64,000 bases of DNA from Dysgonomonas sp. Marseille-P4361. GTDB lineage: Bacteria > Bacteroidota > Bacteroidia > Bacteroidales > Dysgonomonadaceae. Below are positions 44,472 to 53,940 of the stretch, piece by piece. The stretch's first letter is position 1. Each line of letters begins with the position of its first letter. Made by a program: the position numbers and the translations under genes. Location of the stretch: NCBI RefSeq assembly GCF_900343125.1, contig NZ_OPYL01000008.1:1-64000 (forward strand). The letters are read 5' to 3'. Below the pieces are notes generated by a model. That model did not search any database and was not told where the DNA came from. It worked only from the letters and a program-made list of their open reading frames with translations.

Positions 44472-45686
44472 ATGAACAAGAAGCTTTTGACTGAGATCAA
44501 AAAAGGAAGTAAAAATGCTTTAATAAAGAAGAAGATTATTAAACACTTCATACTACAAGGCAGTTCCACCATTACAGTTCTATCCCAAAACATTGGACTA
44601 AGTATACCCACTGTAACACGACTTGTCTCTGACATGTGTCAAGAACAGCTTCTTGAAGATCTTGGAAAACTAGAGACTTCTGAAGGCAGACATCCTAGCC
44701 TTTATGGACTAAAGGCCGATTCTGCATATTTTGTCGGAGTCGACATGAATCAGTTTGGAATTAACATCGGCTTATGTAATTTCAAAGGGGAAATGGTCAA
44801 ATTAGATATGGATATTCCCTACGAATTCAGCAATACACAACAAGCCTTTGAGACGCTTTGTGAACTTATTTTGGAATTTATAAAGAAAACAAACATCAAT
44901 AAAGAACTAATTTTTGGTGCTAATATTAATATATCGGGAAGAGTAAATCCCGCTACGGGCTACAGTTACAGCATATTCTACTTCGATGAGGAGGCTCTGA
45001 GTGAAAAATTCAGCAATCACTTGGGACTGAATGTATTTATAGACAATGATACCAGAGCTATGACTTATGGTGAATATATGGCAGGATCTGTCACCAACGA
45101 AAAGAATATCATTTTTGTAAATATCAGCTGGGGAATAGCTATCGGCATCATAATAGACGGAAAGATATACACCGGTAAATCAGGTTTTTCGGGAGAGTTT
45201 GGACATATCAAAACATTCAACAATGACGTTTTATGCCACTGTGGAAAAATAGGCTGCTTAGAAACTGAAATATCAGGAAAATACATATACCAACGACTAC
45301 ATGAGTTAATAGAAGAAGGTGCAACATCTTATCTATCAACTCGAATAAAAAACAAAGAACACATCACCATTAAAGATATAATAGAAGCCGCAGTAGAGTA
45401 CGAAGATGTCTTATGCATAGAGCTATTTGAAGAATTAGGAGAGAAGCTAGGAGAACAGCTAGCCGGAATCATAAACATATTCAACCCTGAGCTAGTAATA
45501 ATAGGCGGTGTCATATCAAGCACAGAGATGTATATAATGCACCCGATACAAGCCGCTATCAGAAAATATTCATTGAATCTGGTGAACAAAGATTCAGTTA
45601 TTACTGCATCACGACTAAAAGACAAGGCTGGAGTAACAGGAGCCTGCCTTCTCGCAAGAAGCAATATTTTTAACAACAATGACTAA
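44472..45686 (+). CDS. ROK-family transcriptional regulator (NagC/XylR-type)
   Basis: This is a sugar-responsive regulator. The N-terminal winged helix (about 15-80, STITVLSQNIGLSIPTVTRLV) precedes the ROK domain with GVDMNQFGINIG, FIDNDTRAMTYGEY, SGFSGEFGHIKTF (ExGH motif) and a zinc site CHCGKIGCLE. The first nucleotide-binding loop departs from the DxGxT of true kinases, so it is more likely a sensor than a glucokinase. Length (404) is standard. It is divergent from the FAD oxidoreductase operon and followed by the SGNH/phosphoesterase genes. The palindrome at 44235-44264 is the probable target, and an amino-sugar or hexose (phosphate) the probable inducer, by inference. Confidence 0.92.
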   Translation: MNKKLLTEIKKGSKNALIKKKIIKHFILQGSSTITVLSQNIGLSIPTVTRLVSDMCQEQLLEDLGKLETSEGRHPSLYGLKADSAYFVGVDMNQFGINIGLCNFKGEMVKLDMDIPYEFSNTQQAFETLCELILEFIKKTNINKELIFGANINISGRVNPATGYSYSIFYFDEEALSEKFSNHLGLNVFIDNDTRAMTYGEYMAGSVTNEKNIIFVNISWGIAIGIIIDGKIYTGKSGFSGEFGHIKTFNNDVLCHCGKIGCLETEISGKYIYQRLHELIEEGATSYLSTRIKNKEHITIKDIIEAAVEYEDVLCIELFEELGEKLGEQLAGIINIFNPELVIIGGVISSTEMYIMHPIQAAIRKYSLNLVNKDSVITASRLKDKAGVTGACLLARSNIFNNND

Positions 45687-45758
45687 CCACATTTTCAATT
45701 CTAACCCAAAATTAAAAAGTTCTTTTATTAACTAAAGATATATACTTAAAATTTTTAT

Positions 45759-45766
45759 TATATTTG
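45759..45766 (+). promoter_or_regulatory. Candidate -7 element (TATATTTG) for the SGNH/phosphoesterase operon
   Basis: TATATTTG fits TAnnTTTG and ends 37 bases before the first SGNH gene. It is flanked by two copies of AAAGATATATA, near 45734 and 45785, which might serve as a regulator-binding direct repeat. Confidence 0.45.
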
Positions 45767-45803
45767 CTAAATATTATAAAAACAAAAGATATATATCCTC
45801 CTC

Positions 45804-46886
45804 ATGCAACCAAAAATCAAATATCTATTGACTATCCTTTTGATAGCTAACCTATCATTACAAGCACAATTATCATACCATAGTGCTGACTCATTTCCTC
45901 TGCTAGGAAAAATTTCAAAAGAAACGGAGACGCTTTACGAGCGTCTACCGCAAGGTTTAAAAGGAGTAAGCCGTGAAGCTGTTTGGTATTTAGGCAAAAA
46001 CAGTGCAGGACTAGCTGTTCGTTTTTCTACTGACGCCACTACTATTGGAGTAAAATGGAAAGTTAAAGACGGAATACACATGAACCATATGACAGATATT
46101 GGGAGCAGAGGTTTAGATTTATATTGCCTGGAAGGTGATAAATGGATATTTGTAAATGCCGCACGCCCAACTATAGGATCATTGCTTACCGAGACTACCA
46201 TCATTTCAAACATGACTCGTAAGCAACGCGAATACATGCTCTACCTTCCTTTATACGATGCACTGACTGAATTAGAGATAGGGGTAAATGAAGGAGCTAT
46301 CATTGAACAACCTAAAGTAAAACTACCTAATACCCAAAAGCCGATAGTAGCCTATGGAACGAGTATTTTACAAGGAGGATGTGCATCGCGTCCCGGCATG
46401 GCTCACACTAACATTCTTTCGCGGTGGCTAAACACAGAGATCATCAATTTAGGATTCAGCGGGAATGCCCAATTAGATTATGAGATAGCTGAACTAATAG
46501 GATCTTTTGATTCCCCTCTGTACATTCTTGATTTTATGCCCAATGTAGAAACAGATCAGGTAAATGAAAAATTAGAAAAATTCTACAATAGAATAAGGAG
46601 CAAAGCACCTACAACGACTATACTTATTATTGAGAATCCGATATTTCCTAAAGCCAGATACGATACTTATATCAGGAAACAAATTGAAAGTAAGAACGAG
46701 GCGCTCAACAAAATATACAACAGGCTAAAAGAAAAAGACCCTAATATATTTCTGATATCATCTCATAACATTATAGGCAACGATATGGAAGCTACTGTAG
46801 ATGGATTACATTTTACCGACTTAGGCTTCATGCGCTACGCCGAATATCTACTACCTATAATACAAACACATCTTAAGATTAAATAA
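45804..46886 (+). CDS. SGNH/GDSL-family hydrolase with N-terminal beta domain
   Basis: This exported esterase-like protein probably removes acyl groups from glycans. A signal peptide ends at LSLQA. An N-terminal beta-sandwich (about 25-170, SGNH_hydro_N-like) precedes the SGNH fold. The catalytic serine lies in VAYGTSILQGG (Ser187). IINLGFSGNA supplies the block-II glycine, and the Asp-His pair is in VDGLHFTDLGF near residues 337-341. Length is 360. It is the first of four plus-strand genes (gaps of 5, an overlap of 4, and 5 bp) and has its own -7 candidate. Whether it takes acetyl or another group is unknown. Confidence 0.87.
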   Translation: MQPKIKYLLTILLIANLSLQAQLSYHSADSFPLLGKISKETETLYERLPQGLKGVSREAVWYLGKNSAGLAVRFSTDATTIGVKWKVKDGIHMNHMTDIGSRGLDLYCLEGDKWIFVNAARPTIGSLLTETTIISNMTRKQREYMLYLPLYDALTELEIGVNEGAIIEQPKVKLPNTQKPIVAYGTSILQGGCASRPGMAHTNILSRWLNTEIINLGFSGNAQLDYEIAELIGSFDSPLYILDFMPNVETDQVNEKLEKFYNRIRSKAPTTTILIIENPIFPKARYDTYIRKQIESKNEALNKIYNRLKEKDPNIFLISSHNIIGNDMEATVDGLHFTDLGFMRYAEYLLPIIQTHLKIK

Positions 46887-46891
46887 GAACC

Positions 46892-48283
46892 ATGAGAAAA
46901 ACTTTTTTAATAATAACCTGTATACTTGCAAGTATATCCTTCTCTGCACAAACAATTGAGCGCTTCAAAGACGGAGACCGCATTGTTTTTTTAGGTAATA
47001 GTATTACCGACGGAGGACGCTACCATTCTTATATTTGGTTATACTATATGACCAGATTTCCTAATCTGAGAATACAAATATTCAATTCGGGGATTAGCGC
47101 CGACAACGTTTTGAAAATGCAAAAACGTTTCGAAACAGATGTCATACCTTACAAGCCAACCTACTTGTTCCTCACCTTCGGAATGAATGATTCCGGATAT
47201 GAAGAATACAACAAACCCGGCGCTGAAGCATTTGGAGAGCATAAATATGAAGAGACTGTCCGAAATTTTGGACCAATGGAAACCAAAATAAAGAATCTAA
47301 ACAACACCAAAGTCGCGATAATAAGTCCAACTCCATACGAAGAGATAGCTGATCTAACTCAAAGTCCACTAGAGAAAGCCCACAAAGGCAAAACAGATGT
47401 GATGCTACGAATAACCGACTTTCAACAAAAGAAATCGGAAGAAAACAACTGGGGATTTGTCGACCTTATACATCCAATGCTTGCTATCAACCAAAAGGGG
47501 CAAAAAGCCAATCCTGCATTCACTATCAGTGGCGAAGACCGTGTTCATCCTTACAATATGGGACATATGATAATGGCTTATTACATCTTGAAAGCTCAAA
47601 ATTTATCAGGAGAAAAAGTTGCGTATATTAACATTGATGCCAAGAAAAATAAAACATTAATAGCCGAAAACTGCAAAATAAGCAACATTAGGAATAATGG
47701 GAATAAACTAAGTTTTAACTATTTAGCGAACTCTTTGCCATACCCTATCGATACTGTACATATATGGGGATCGGCATCGCAATATGAAGCCTTGGAACAT
47801 ATTCCTTTCATGGAGGAAATGAACGATGAAAGGCTAATTATACAAGGGCTGAGCGATGGAAAATATCAACTTGCAATAGACGGAGAAATAATAACAGAAA
47901 CCTCTTCTCAAGAACTTTCGAAAGGAATCAATCTGGCTGAACACACGAATACTCCTCAATATCAACAAGCTATGGCTGTGATGTATCTAAACGAAGAACG
48001 CTGGGAAATTGAACGACGCATCCGTCAATACAAAGGACTTCAATACAGATATCTGGAGGGAAAAGGTCTATTGTTTGAAGATTCGAGAAAAACGCTTGAT
48101 CAGCTTCAAAGTGAATTGGACACTCACTATATGCTTCCTCATTTATACCCTAACTATACCAAGGCCCGATTCGAAGAAATTAGAAAAACATGGGATATGA
48201 TGCAACAACTCTTAATTGACAGGATTTACTCTATAAATAAACCTATTGAGCGAACCATCACCATCTCTAAAGTAGAATTATGA
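46892..48283 (+). CDS. SGNH/GDSL-family hydrolase
   Basis: This second esterase-like protein of the operon differs in architecture from its upstream neighbour. After a signal peptide (ending FSAQ) the SGNH blocks come at the N-terminus: VFLGNSITDGG with Ser37, FNSGISADNV, TFGMNDSGY (block III GxND) and EDRVHPYNMGH with the catalytic Asp and His near residues 207-210. The second half (about 250-463) is a beta and helical C-terminal region resembling rhamnogalacturonan-acetylesterase-like fusions, without a named family. Length is 463. Its stop overlaps the next start by four bases (ATGA at 48280), implying translational coupling. Substrate is unknown. Confidence 0.87.
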   Translation: MRKTFLIITCILASISFSAQTIERFKDGDRIVFLGNSITDGGRYHSYIWLYYMTRFPNLRIQIFNSGISADNVLKMQKRFETDVIPYKPTYLFLTFGMNDSGYEEYNKPGAEAFGEHKYEETVRNFGPMETKIKNLNNTKVAIISPTPYEEIADLTQSPLEKAHKGKTDVMLRITDFQQKKSEENNWGFVDLIHPMLAINQKGQKANPAFTISGEDRVHPYNMGHMIMAYYILKAQNLSGEKVAYINIDAKKNKTLIAENCKISNIRNNGNKLSFNYLANSLPYPIDTVHIWGSASQYEALEHIPFMEEMNDERLIIQGLSDGKYQLAIDGEIITETSSQELSKGINLAEHTNTPQYQQAMAVMYLNEERWEIERRIRQYKGLQYRYLEGKGLLFEDSRKTLDQLQSELDTHYMLPHLYPNYTKARFEEIRKTWDMMQQLLIDRIYSINKPIERTITISKVEL

Positions 48284-49755
48284 AAATAGTAAAGTATACC
48301 CTTTTCGTCCTCTTAATTTCTATATTCTCTTTAAGTTCAACGGCTCAAGTTAACTTACAAACCATATTGTTGCACGGAAAAGTAACTTGCCAGGGAGAAG
48401 GGATTAAGAATGTAGCTGTCACAGATGGCATTAACATCGTATCAACTAATAGTGAAGGTAAATATACATTACTAACTAATGCGACTACGGACTTCGTATA
48501 TATATCAGTTCCGGCCGGATATAAAGTTCCTATCGAAAACAAAACGCCGGTTTTTCATCATCGATTAACAGATAAAACCAGTTTAAAACAAGAGTTTAAT
48601 TTCGATTTACAAAGATTACCGAACAACGAAGAAAAGCACTCTCTTGTAGTATGGGCCGACCCTCAGGTATACTCTGATGATGATCTGGCTTATGTGCAAG
48701 AGTCAGCCGAAGATGTTGTCACTCATTTACAAAAAACAGCTCCTAATACGCCCGCTTATGGCATGGTGGTGGGAGATATGGTAGGAGACGCGAACGCAGA
48801 ACCTCTATTTTACGATAGGATGAAAGATATAATAGCAAGTACGGGAATCCCTTTCTTCTACCTGCCCGGAAATCATGATATTCTCTACTATGTTCGTAGC
48901 GATCGTCCTTCGAAAGAACTATACAAACAAACATTTGGCCCCACTTATTACTCTTTCGACCGTGGAAAGATACACTATATTGTTCTTGACAATTGTTTCT
49001 ACAATGGAAATACTTGGTATTATATTGGCTATCTGCCCGAAAACCAGCTAGAATGGCTAGAACAAGATCTGGCCAGAGTAGAAAAAGGAAGTACTATTGT
49101 AATATCTATGCACATCCCTGCATACTCGCAACATGCCAGAAAAGGCGAATGGGGAAAAGAAAAACCTAGTTCTGTACTACAAAACAGAAGCCACCTCTTC
49201 AAAATGCTTGACGGATATAATGTTCATATAATGTCGGGGCATATACATGAAACAGATAATTATATTATCCAGAAAAACATCTATGAACACAACCACCCTG
49301 CTATTTGTGGACTTTTCTACGAATCAGAATTGTGTAAAGATGGAACACGAAGAGGTTATACTGTGTACCTGTTTGATGGAGATTCTGTTACATGGCACTA
49401 CAAAGCTGTAGGACAGCCAGACAACATCCAATTTAAATTGTACAATGTAGGAGAGCATCATCAAAAACCAGAATCGATTGTTGCCAATGTATGGAATTAT
49501 GATTCGGAATGGAAAATCTACTGGTATGAGGATGGAGTAAAAATGGGAGAAATGAAGAAGTTCGCAGGCATAGATACGGAGATAAACGAATTTGTAAAAA
49601 AGAACAGACAAAACTTCAAACATAGCTGGGCAAATGCAAGCTCCACTGATCATCTATTTTTCGCTACTCCAAAATCCACATCCAGCACGATCAAAGTAGA
49701 AGTTATAGACCGATTTGGGAACATTTTTACACAAGAGATTAGCAACAAAAAATAG
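48280..49755 (+). CDS. Calcineurin-like metallophosphoesterase (copy 1), exported
   Basis: This is a dinuclear metallophosphoesterase of the MetallophosN/Metallophos/MetallophosC architecture. A signal peptide is followed by a CarboxypepD-like beta domain (about 30-110, GKVTCQGEGIKNVAVTDG). The catalytic domain carries VVWADPQVY, VVGDMVGD, LPGNHD, ISMHIPAY and MSGHIHETDN, the five metal-ligand motifs. A C-terminal beta domain (about 370-491) follows. It begins at the ATGA overlap with the preceding GDSL hydrolase. A near-equal paralogue lies five bp downstream. Hydrolysis of a phosphomonoester or diester on a glycan or lipid is plausible. The sequence does not identify the substrate. Confidence 0.9.
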   Translation: MKIVKYTLFVLLISIFSLSSTAQVNLQTILLHGKVTCQGEGIKNVAVTDGINIVSTNSEGKYTLLTNATTDFVYISVPAGYKVPIENKTPVFHHRLTDKTSLKQEFNFDLQRLPNNEEKHSLVVWADPQVYSDDDLAYVQESAEDVVTHLQKTAPNTPAYGMVVGDMVGDANAEPLFYDRMKDIIASTGIPFFYLPGNHDILYYVRSDRPSKELYKQTFGPTYYSFDRGKIHYIVLDNCFYNGNTWYYIGYLPENQLEWLEQDLARVEKGSTIVISMHIPAYSQHARKGEWGKEKPSSVLQNRSHLFKMLDGYNVHIMSGHIHETDNYIIQKNIYEHNHPAICGLFYESELCKDGTRRGYTVYLFDGDSVTWHYKAVGQPDNIQFKLYNVGEHHQKPESIVANVWNYDSEWKIYWYEDGVKMGEMKKFAGIDTEINEFVKKNRQNFKHSWANASSTDHLFFATPKSTSSTIKVEVIDRFGNIFTQEISNKK

Positions 49756-49760
49756 CAGAC

Positions 49761-51236
49761 ATGTCAACATATATAAAAACATTTATTTCATCGATCCTAT
49801 TCATTCTTTTGCCAACTATATTAATGCAGGCTCAAGTTGACTTAAGGAATATCAACTTCGAAGGTAAAGTGCATGATGAAAGGAGAAAAGGAATACCCAA
49901 TGTATCCGTAACCGATGGATATAATATTGTAAGAACAGATGCAAATGGCAGATATAAGATTTTGAGTAATGCTACTGCTGAATATATCTACATCAGTATC
50001 CCATCTGGCTACGAAGTTCCAATGAAGAATGATGCACCATTATTCTTTCATAAAGTACCGAAGGAATACAAAGAAAAACAAATCTTTAATTTCGAGCTAA
50101 CTAAATCAAAAAAGGATGACAATAAGCATGTCATGGTTGTTTGGTCCGACCCACAAGTCTATTATGAAGAAGAATTAACTCAATTACAAGAAGCTGTAGA
50201 TGATTTAAAAAATCTTATTGCCAAAGATTATCCTAAAACGCCTGTATTCGGATTAGTACCCGGAGACATGATAGGATGGATAAAAGATGCCGACAAACTA
50301 TATCCTCCTATTAAACAAAAAATAGCTGCTACCGGCATTCCTTTTTTTTATGCTGTAGGAAATCATGACATGGATGCTGACGATCGATCAGAATTTTATG
50401 CCAAAACAACTTATAAGAAATATTTTGGTCCCAATTATTACTCCTTTAACAGAGGAAGAATACATTATATTGTGTTAGACAATGTATTTTACACCGCTCG
50501 CAACAATGCCTCTATCGGCTATCTGGATGATAAGCAGATGGACTGGCTAGAGCAGGATCTTAAAACGGTAGCAGAAGGATCTACTCTCATTATTACAATG
50601 CATATTCCGACTTTCTCGCCCGACTCTCGACGTGGAGAGCCACATAAAGATCAGATGCACCGTGTACTCCAAAATAGAGAACCTCTTTACAAACTCTTAG
50701 AACCATACAATGTACATATATTTTCGGGACATGAGCATTATGTTGAAAACTATCAACTAAAAGAGAATCTATTTGAACATGTACACACTACTCTCAGTGG
50801 GCTTTTCTGGATGGCTCCCTGGAGTTGGGATGGCTCTCCTTGTGGTTATGCAGTATATGAAATAGATAATAATGATATTAAGTGGTATTCTAAATCGATA
50901 GGAAAAGATAAGGATCATCAATTCAACGCCTACCCTATTGGATATAACGAACAAAAGCCTAATGCCGTAACTGCCAATGTATGGAATTATGATCCGGCAT
51001 GGAAAGTTTATTGGTATGAAAATGGTGTGAAAATGGGAGAAATGGAACAATTTACAGGATATGATTTTTCTATTGTTGACTATGTTAATAAAAACCAATC
51101 CGGTTTCAAGCATAAAGGCATAGGTGCAGCGCCAACAGAACATATGTTCTATGCTGTTCCAAAGTCAACTGAAAGTTCTATCATGATTGAAGTAATAGAT
51201 CGTTTCAGTAATATTTATAGTAAGATTGTTCAATAA
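49761..51236 (+). CDS. Calcineurin-like metallophosphoesterase (copy 2), exported
   Basis: This tandem paralogue of the preceding gene has the same length (491) and the same domain order. The ligand motifs are conserved: VVWSDPQVY, VPGDMIG, AVGNHDMD, ITMHIPTF and FSGHEHYVEN. In the last, the second copy has HEH where the first has HIH, which may tune metal or substrate preference. It has a signal peptide ending MQAQ. The N-terminal CarboxypepD-like domain and C-terminal beta domain (NVWNYDPAWKVYWYENG) are also shared. The operon ends here, before the stem at 51270-51300. Distinct substrates for the two copies are possible but unproven. Confidence 0.9.
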   Translation: MSTYIKTFISSILFILLPTILMQAQVDLRNINFEGKVHDERRKGIPNVSVTDGYNIVRTDANGRYKILSNATAEYIYISIPSGYEVPMKNDAPLFFHKVPKEYKEKQIFNFELTKSKKDDNKHVMVVWSDPQVYYEEELTQLQEAVDDLKNLIAKDYPKTPVFGLVPGDMIGWIKDADKLYPPIKQKIAATGIPFFYAVGNHDMDADDRSEFYAKTTYKKYFGPNYYSFNRGRIHYIVLDNVFYTARNNASIGYLDDKQMDWLEQDLKTVAEGSTLIITMHIPTFSPDSRRGEPHKDQMHRVLQNREPLYKLLEPYNVHIFSGHEHYVENYQLKENLFEHVHTTLSGLFWMAPWSWDGSPCGYAVYEIDNNDIKWYSKSIGKDKDHQFNAYPIGYNEQKPNAVTANVWNYDPAWKVYWYENGVKMGEMEQFTGYDFSIVDYVNKNQSGFKHKGIGAAPTEHMFYAVPKSTESSIMIEVIDRFSNIYSKIVQ

Positions 51237-51269
51237 TACTGATAAAATAGCTTTAAGAAATATCAAGGT

Positions 51270-51300
51270 AAGCAAAAATTTCGCCAGAGATCTTTTGCTT
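51270..51300. terminator. Bidirectional terminator-like stem
   Basis: AAGCAAAA and TTTTGCTT form an eight-base stem around a fifteen-base loop, between the plus-strand phosphoesterase operon and the minus-strand Rid-like operon. The A/T flanks support termination on both strands. Confidence 0.6.
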
Positions 51301-51316
51301 ATTTTGAATATATAAA

Positions 51317-52462
51317 CTAAAACTCAGGTAAAAGATTATTCGCTATATTCTTTATTGCAATACATTCTATTTCAATCAGCCAGCCCGGTCTACAAACAGG
51401 GGCTAAGACAATAACCTTAGGGATATCTATATAGTTTTTGTCAAAGAAGCGATTAACCAACGAATAGTCGGCTATATCGCGTATATATATAATCATTTGA
51501 GCGATATCAGTCATACCACATTCGGCTTCAGACAATAGCACATTGATATTTTCCAATGTGCGATCGAGCTGCTTCATCACATTGTGCGGATGTACAATCT
51601 CCCCCTTATTATTTATACTAGCTGTACCCGATATATACACATGCCGTCTGTCAGCAAAATCGATAGAAGTCCCTCTTTCGAAAGTAACTCCATAGTCATG
51701 TGTTCTGTTGAGATGCGTTAAGCCATGCAAGAATTTTATCTGCCCCGGCTTCACTCCTTCAATCGCGTATGCATCCATCAACACCAAAGAATGAGGGTGA
51801 ATATGTCGACCCTCGATACCTGTACTTGCAATATAGTGTGTTTCTTTATTCAGCCCTTCTTGTTCAAAATAAGCTACACGAGCTTTTACCATTTCCTGAT
51901 AGTGAATATCAACACCTTGTACATAAATCCATGTCCTTATACAATTATCCTTGAGGGTAGATTGATGTTGCTTAAGGATTTCATTATACGAGTTGAAAAT
52001 ATATTCAGTTTCAGCATATTCATTTTTAAGCGGAGCATGTAATTGCGCTGTATATAAATGTTTGCTGCCACCGTTACGCTGCACTACTAATGTATTCCCT
52101 TCTTTTAGAATAGAGTTATTCCCTTTAATATAATAGAGCCACAATGCCACCTTTGTTCCGTTAAGCGGAGGTTGCTGTACAATAGAAGAGACGGCATTCG
52201 GATATTCTTCGAAATACAAAGATTGATTTATAGCATCACTTACAAAGTAACGTTTCCAAATCAGATCTGTCCCTTCAAAGACTTTGTTATCAGCTATACG
52301 CTGTATCGCTGTATGTATATTTAAGAATTGAGTTTCTACATCTAAGGTTGAATCTGTAATTTGTAGAATAGAATGAAATTCGGATGCATTACCGCCTACA
52401 TCGAAAGACGTTGCTTTCAACTGTATCGCTAAATCATCCCAATATATATTCGTATATTTCAT
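51317..52462 (-). CDS. Rid (YjgF/YER057c/UK114)-family protein with chorismatase-like N-terminal extension
   Basis: The C-terminal part (about 260-375) is a Rid-fold domain with RHVYISGTASINNKGEIVH, VMKQLDRTLENINVLLSEA and a final CRPGWLIEIECIAI strand, as in enamine/imine deaminases. The N-terminal half resembles the FkbO/Hyg5-type chorismatase-like arrangement of the same fold but shows no firm catalytic match. The 381-residue chain has no signal peptide and is probably cytoplasmic. Its start overlaps the stop of the upstream CxxCH lipoprotein gene by four bases, so translation is coupled. Why a soluble Rid enzyme would be linked to an exported heme-type protein is unclear. Confidence 0.8.
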   Translation of the reverse strand: MKYTNIYWDDLAIQLKATSFDVGGNASEFHSILQITDSTLDVETQFLNIHTAIQRIADNKVFEGTDLIWKRYFVSDAINQSLYFEEYPNAVSSIVQQPPLNGTKVALWLYYIKGNNSILKEGNTLVVQRNGGSKHLYTAQLHAPLKNEYAETEYIFNSYNEILKQHQSTLKDNCIRTWIYVQGVDIHYQEMVKARVAYFEQEGLNKETHYIASTGIEGRHIHPHSLVLMDAYAIEGVKPGQIKFLHGLTHLNRTHDYGVTFERGTSIDFADRRHVYISGTASINNKGEIVHPHNVMKQLDRTLENINVLLSEAECGMTDIAQMIIYIRDIADYSLVNRFFDKNYIDIPKVIVLAPVCRPGWLIEIECIAIKNIANNLLPEF

Positions 52463-53931
52463 TGTTTCTTAAATGTTACATTGCTTCCCTTTTCTGTTTT
52501 AGCAACATGAGCAATATCATGCCCGGTAATTTTCACTTTACCTTTTACAAATTCAGGAACATTATATGATTTCATTAAAGAGCTATAAAACTCAACATTT
52601 TTTTGAGGTACAACGAAAGCTTTTTCTGCTTCACCCTTATCATTAATATAAGCGATAAAAGGACGGGTGTACAATCCATCTATACGTCGGCTACTGTACA
52701 CAATCCAACTACTGTTACTACTCCACGAATGATAACTTTCGGCATCATTACTATTTGCTAGTGTAAGAGGGTAATGCTCCTTCGTTTCCAGATTGCAGAT
52801 ATAAAGATCGGCTTCCTTATGCCACACAAAGAAACCGCCATAATCGCCCCTAGTATACAGAAGATACTTCCCGTTAGGAGACACTCTGGGGAATGATGCA
52901 CTTTTGTCCTCTATCTTAGCATTAAAGATCGTATCAACAGCTGTTCCAAACTGCCTGGTTTCAGGATCGAAACTAATACTACAAAGGCTATATTTTACAT
53001 CTCTGAATTCTTCTGGCATTTGGCGAGCCTCTGCGGTAGAGAAATAAAGAGTTTTACCATCGGGAGAAAAGGTAGAGAAAGACTCAAATCTTTGATCCGA
53101 AAACAAGGCCGCTGTTGTAATTATCTCTTGTTTTTCTATATCATATACTACTACGTCGGAGGCTAAATCATATACTTCGACCCGATTTTTATCTATTGAA
53201 TGATAATTTTGCTTTGTTTCGTTTACCGAGAATGCGATAAATTTTCCGGAAGGATGCCATGATGGATACACAAGGGCTGACATTGTATCATCGGTTCTGG
53301 TATTTATTTTTTGCACTTTCCCATCAATCATTAACATTGTAGCGGCATTAGCTCCACGTATATGCATCATCATCTGATCTGGATCTTGCATTCTGAAGGA
53401 ATGACAGTTCATACAATCACTCCCTACCGTTTTATTTTCCAAAATAGCTGTTTGGGTAAAATTCTCCAAATTTCGTTGGTAAATTCCCATTTCATTCCAT
53501 GCTTCGTATCCTGGCTCGATAAGACGATATGCTAAATACGGATCAACAGGTTCTTTAGCTACTTTTATTCTAAAAGGAGAATATGCAGTCCACCCAGCCT
53601 CTTCTTGTGTACATAATGTTACTAAGAATTCATTATCAATAGAAGCTTTTAGCAACTCTTGCCATTTCGATTCAGGTATTTGGATCTGTCCATTCTTAGC
53701 ATGTACTTCAAATCGGACATCGCTACCTTCAAAAATAGCAGCTAAATCCTTATCAGTATCCTCAACTAATTTGAAGTTCAAAGGTGCAATATTGGAAGGA
53801 ACAGTTACTCCAATATAGTCTGGGTATATTGGAAGAAGTGTATCACTCGTTTTATTTATTTCTACAGTTTTGGTACATGCCGATACTATAAGAGAGAAAA
53901 CGATACAAGCTATATATATGACTTTATTCAT
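52459..53931 (-). CDS. Lipoprotein with cytochrome-c-type CxxCH and TolB/PD40-like propeller
   Basis: A lipoprotein signal ends at VSAC and is followed by basic TKTVEINK, which suggests periplasmic anchoring. A fibronectin-like domain (about 30-145) precedes a heme-attachment motif SDCMNCHSF (Cys173, Cys176, His177) in the segment GSDCMNCHSFRMQDP. A WD40-like PD40 propeller follows (about 195-450), with FSPDGKTLYFS, VSPNGKYLLYT and WSSNSSWIVYSS. The isolated CxxCH in a propeller protein would make it a c-type cytochrome or redox sensor if heme is attached. It is encoded between the DUF6057-like and Rid-like genes. Confidence 0.85.
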   Translation of the reverse strand: MNKVIYIACIVFSLIVSACTKTVEINKTSDTLLPIYPDYIGVTVPSNIAPLNFKLVEDTDKDLAAIFEGSDVRFEVHAKNGQIQIPESKWQELLKASIDNEFLVTLCTQEEAGWTAYSPFRIKVAKEPVDPYLAYRLIEPGYEAWNEMGIYQRNLENFTQTAILENKTVGSDCMNCHSFRMQDPDQMMMHIRGANAATMLMIDGKVQKINTRTDDTMSALVYPSWHPSGKFIAFSVNETKQNYHSIDKNRVEVYDLASDVVVYDIEKQEIITTAALFSDQRFESFSTFSPDGKTLYFSTAEARQMPEEFRDVKYSLCSISFDPETRQFGTAVDTIFNAKIEDKSASFPRVSPNGKYLLYTRGDYGGFFVWHKEADLYICNLETKEHYPLTLANSNDAESYHSWSSNSSWIVYSSRRIDGLYTRPFIAYINDKGEAEKAFVVPQKNVEFYSSLMKSYNVPEFVKGKVKITGHDIAHVAKTEKGSNVTFKKQ

Positions 53932-53940
53932 ATGACTAAA

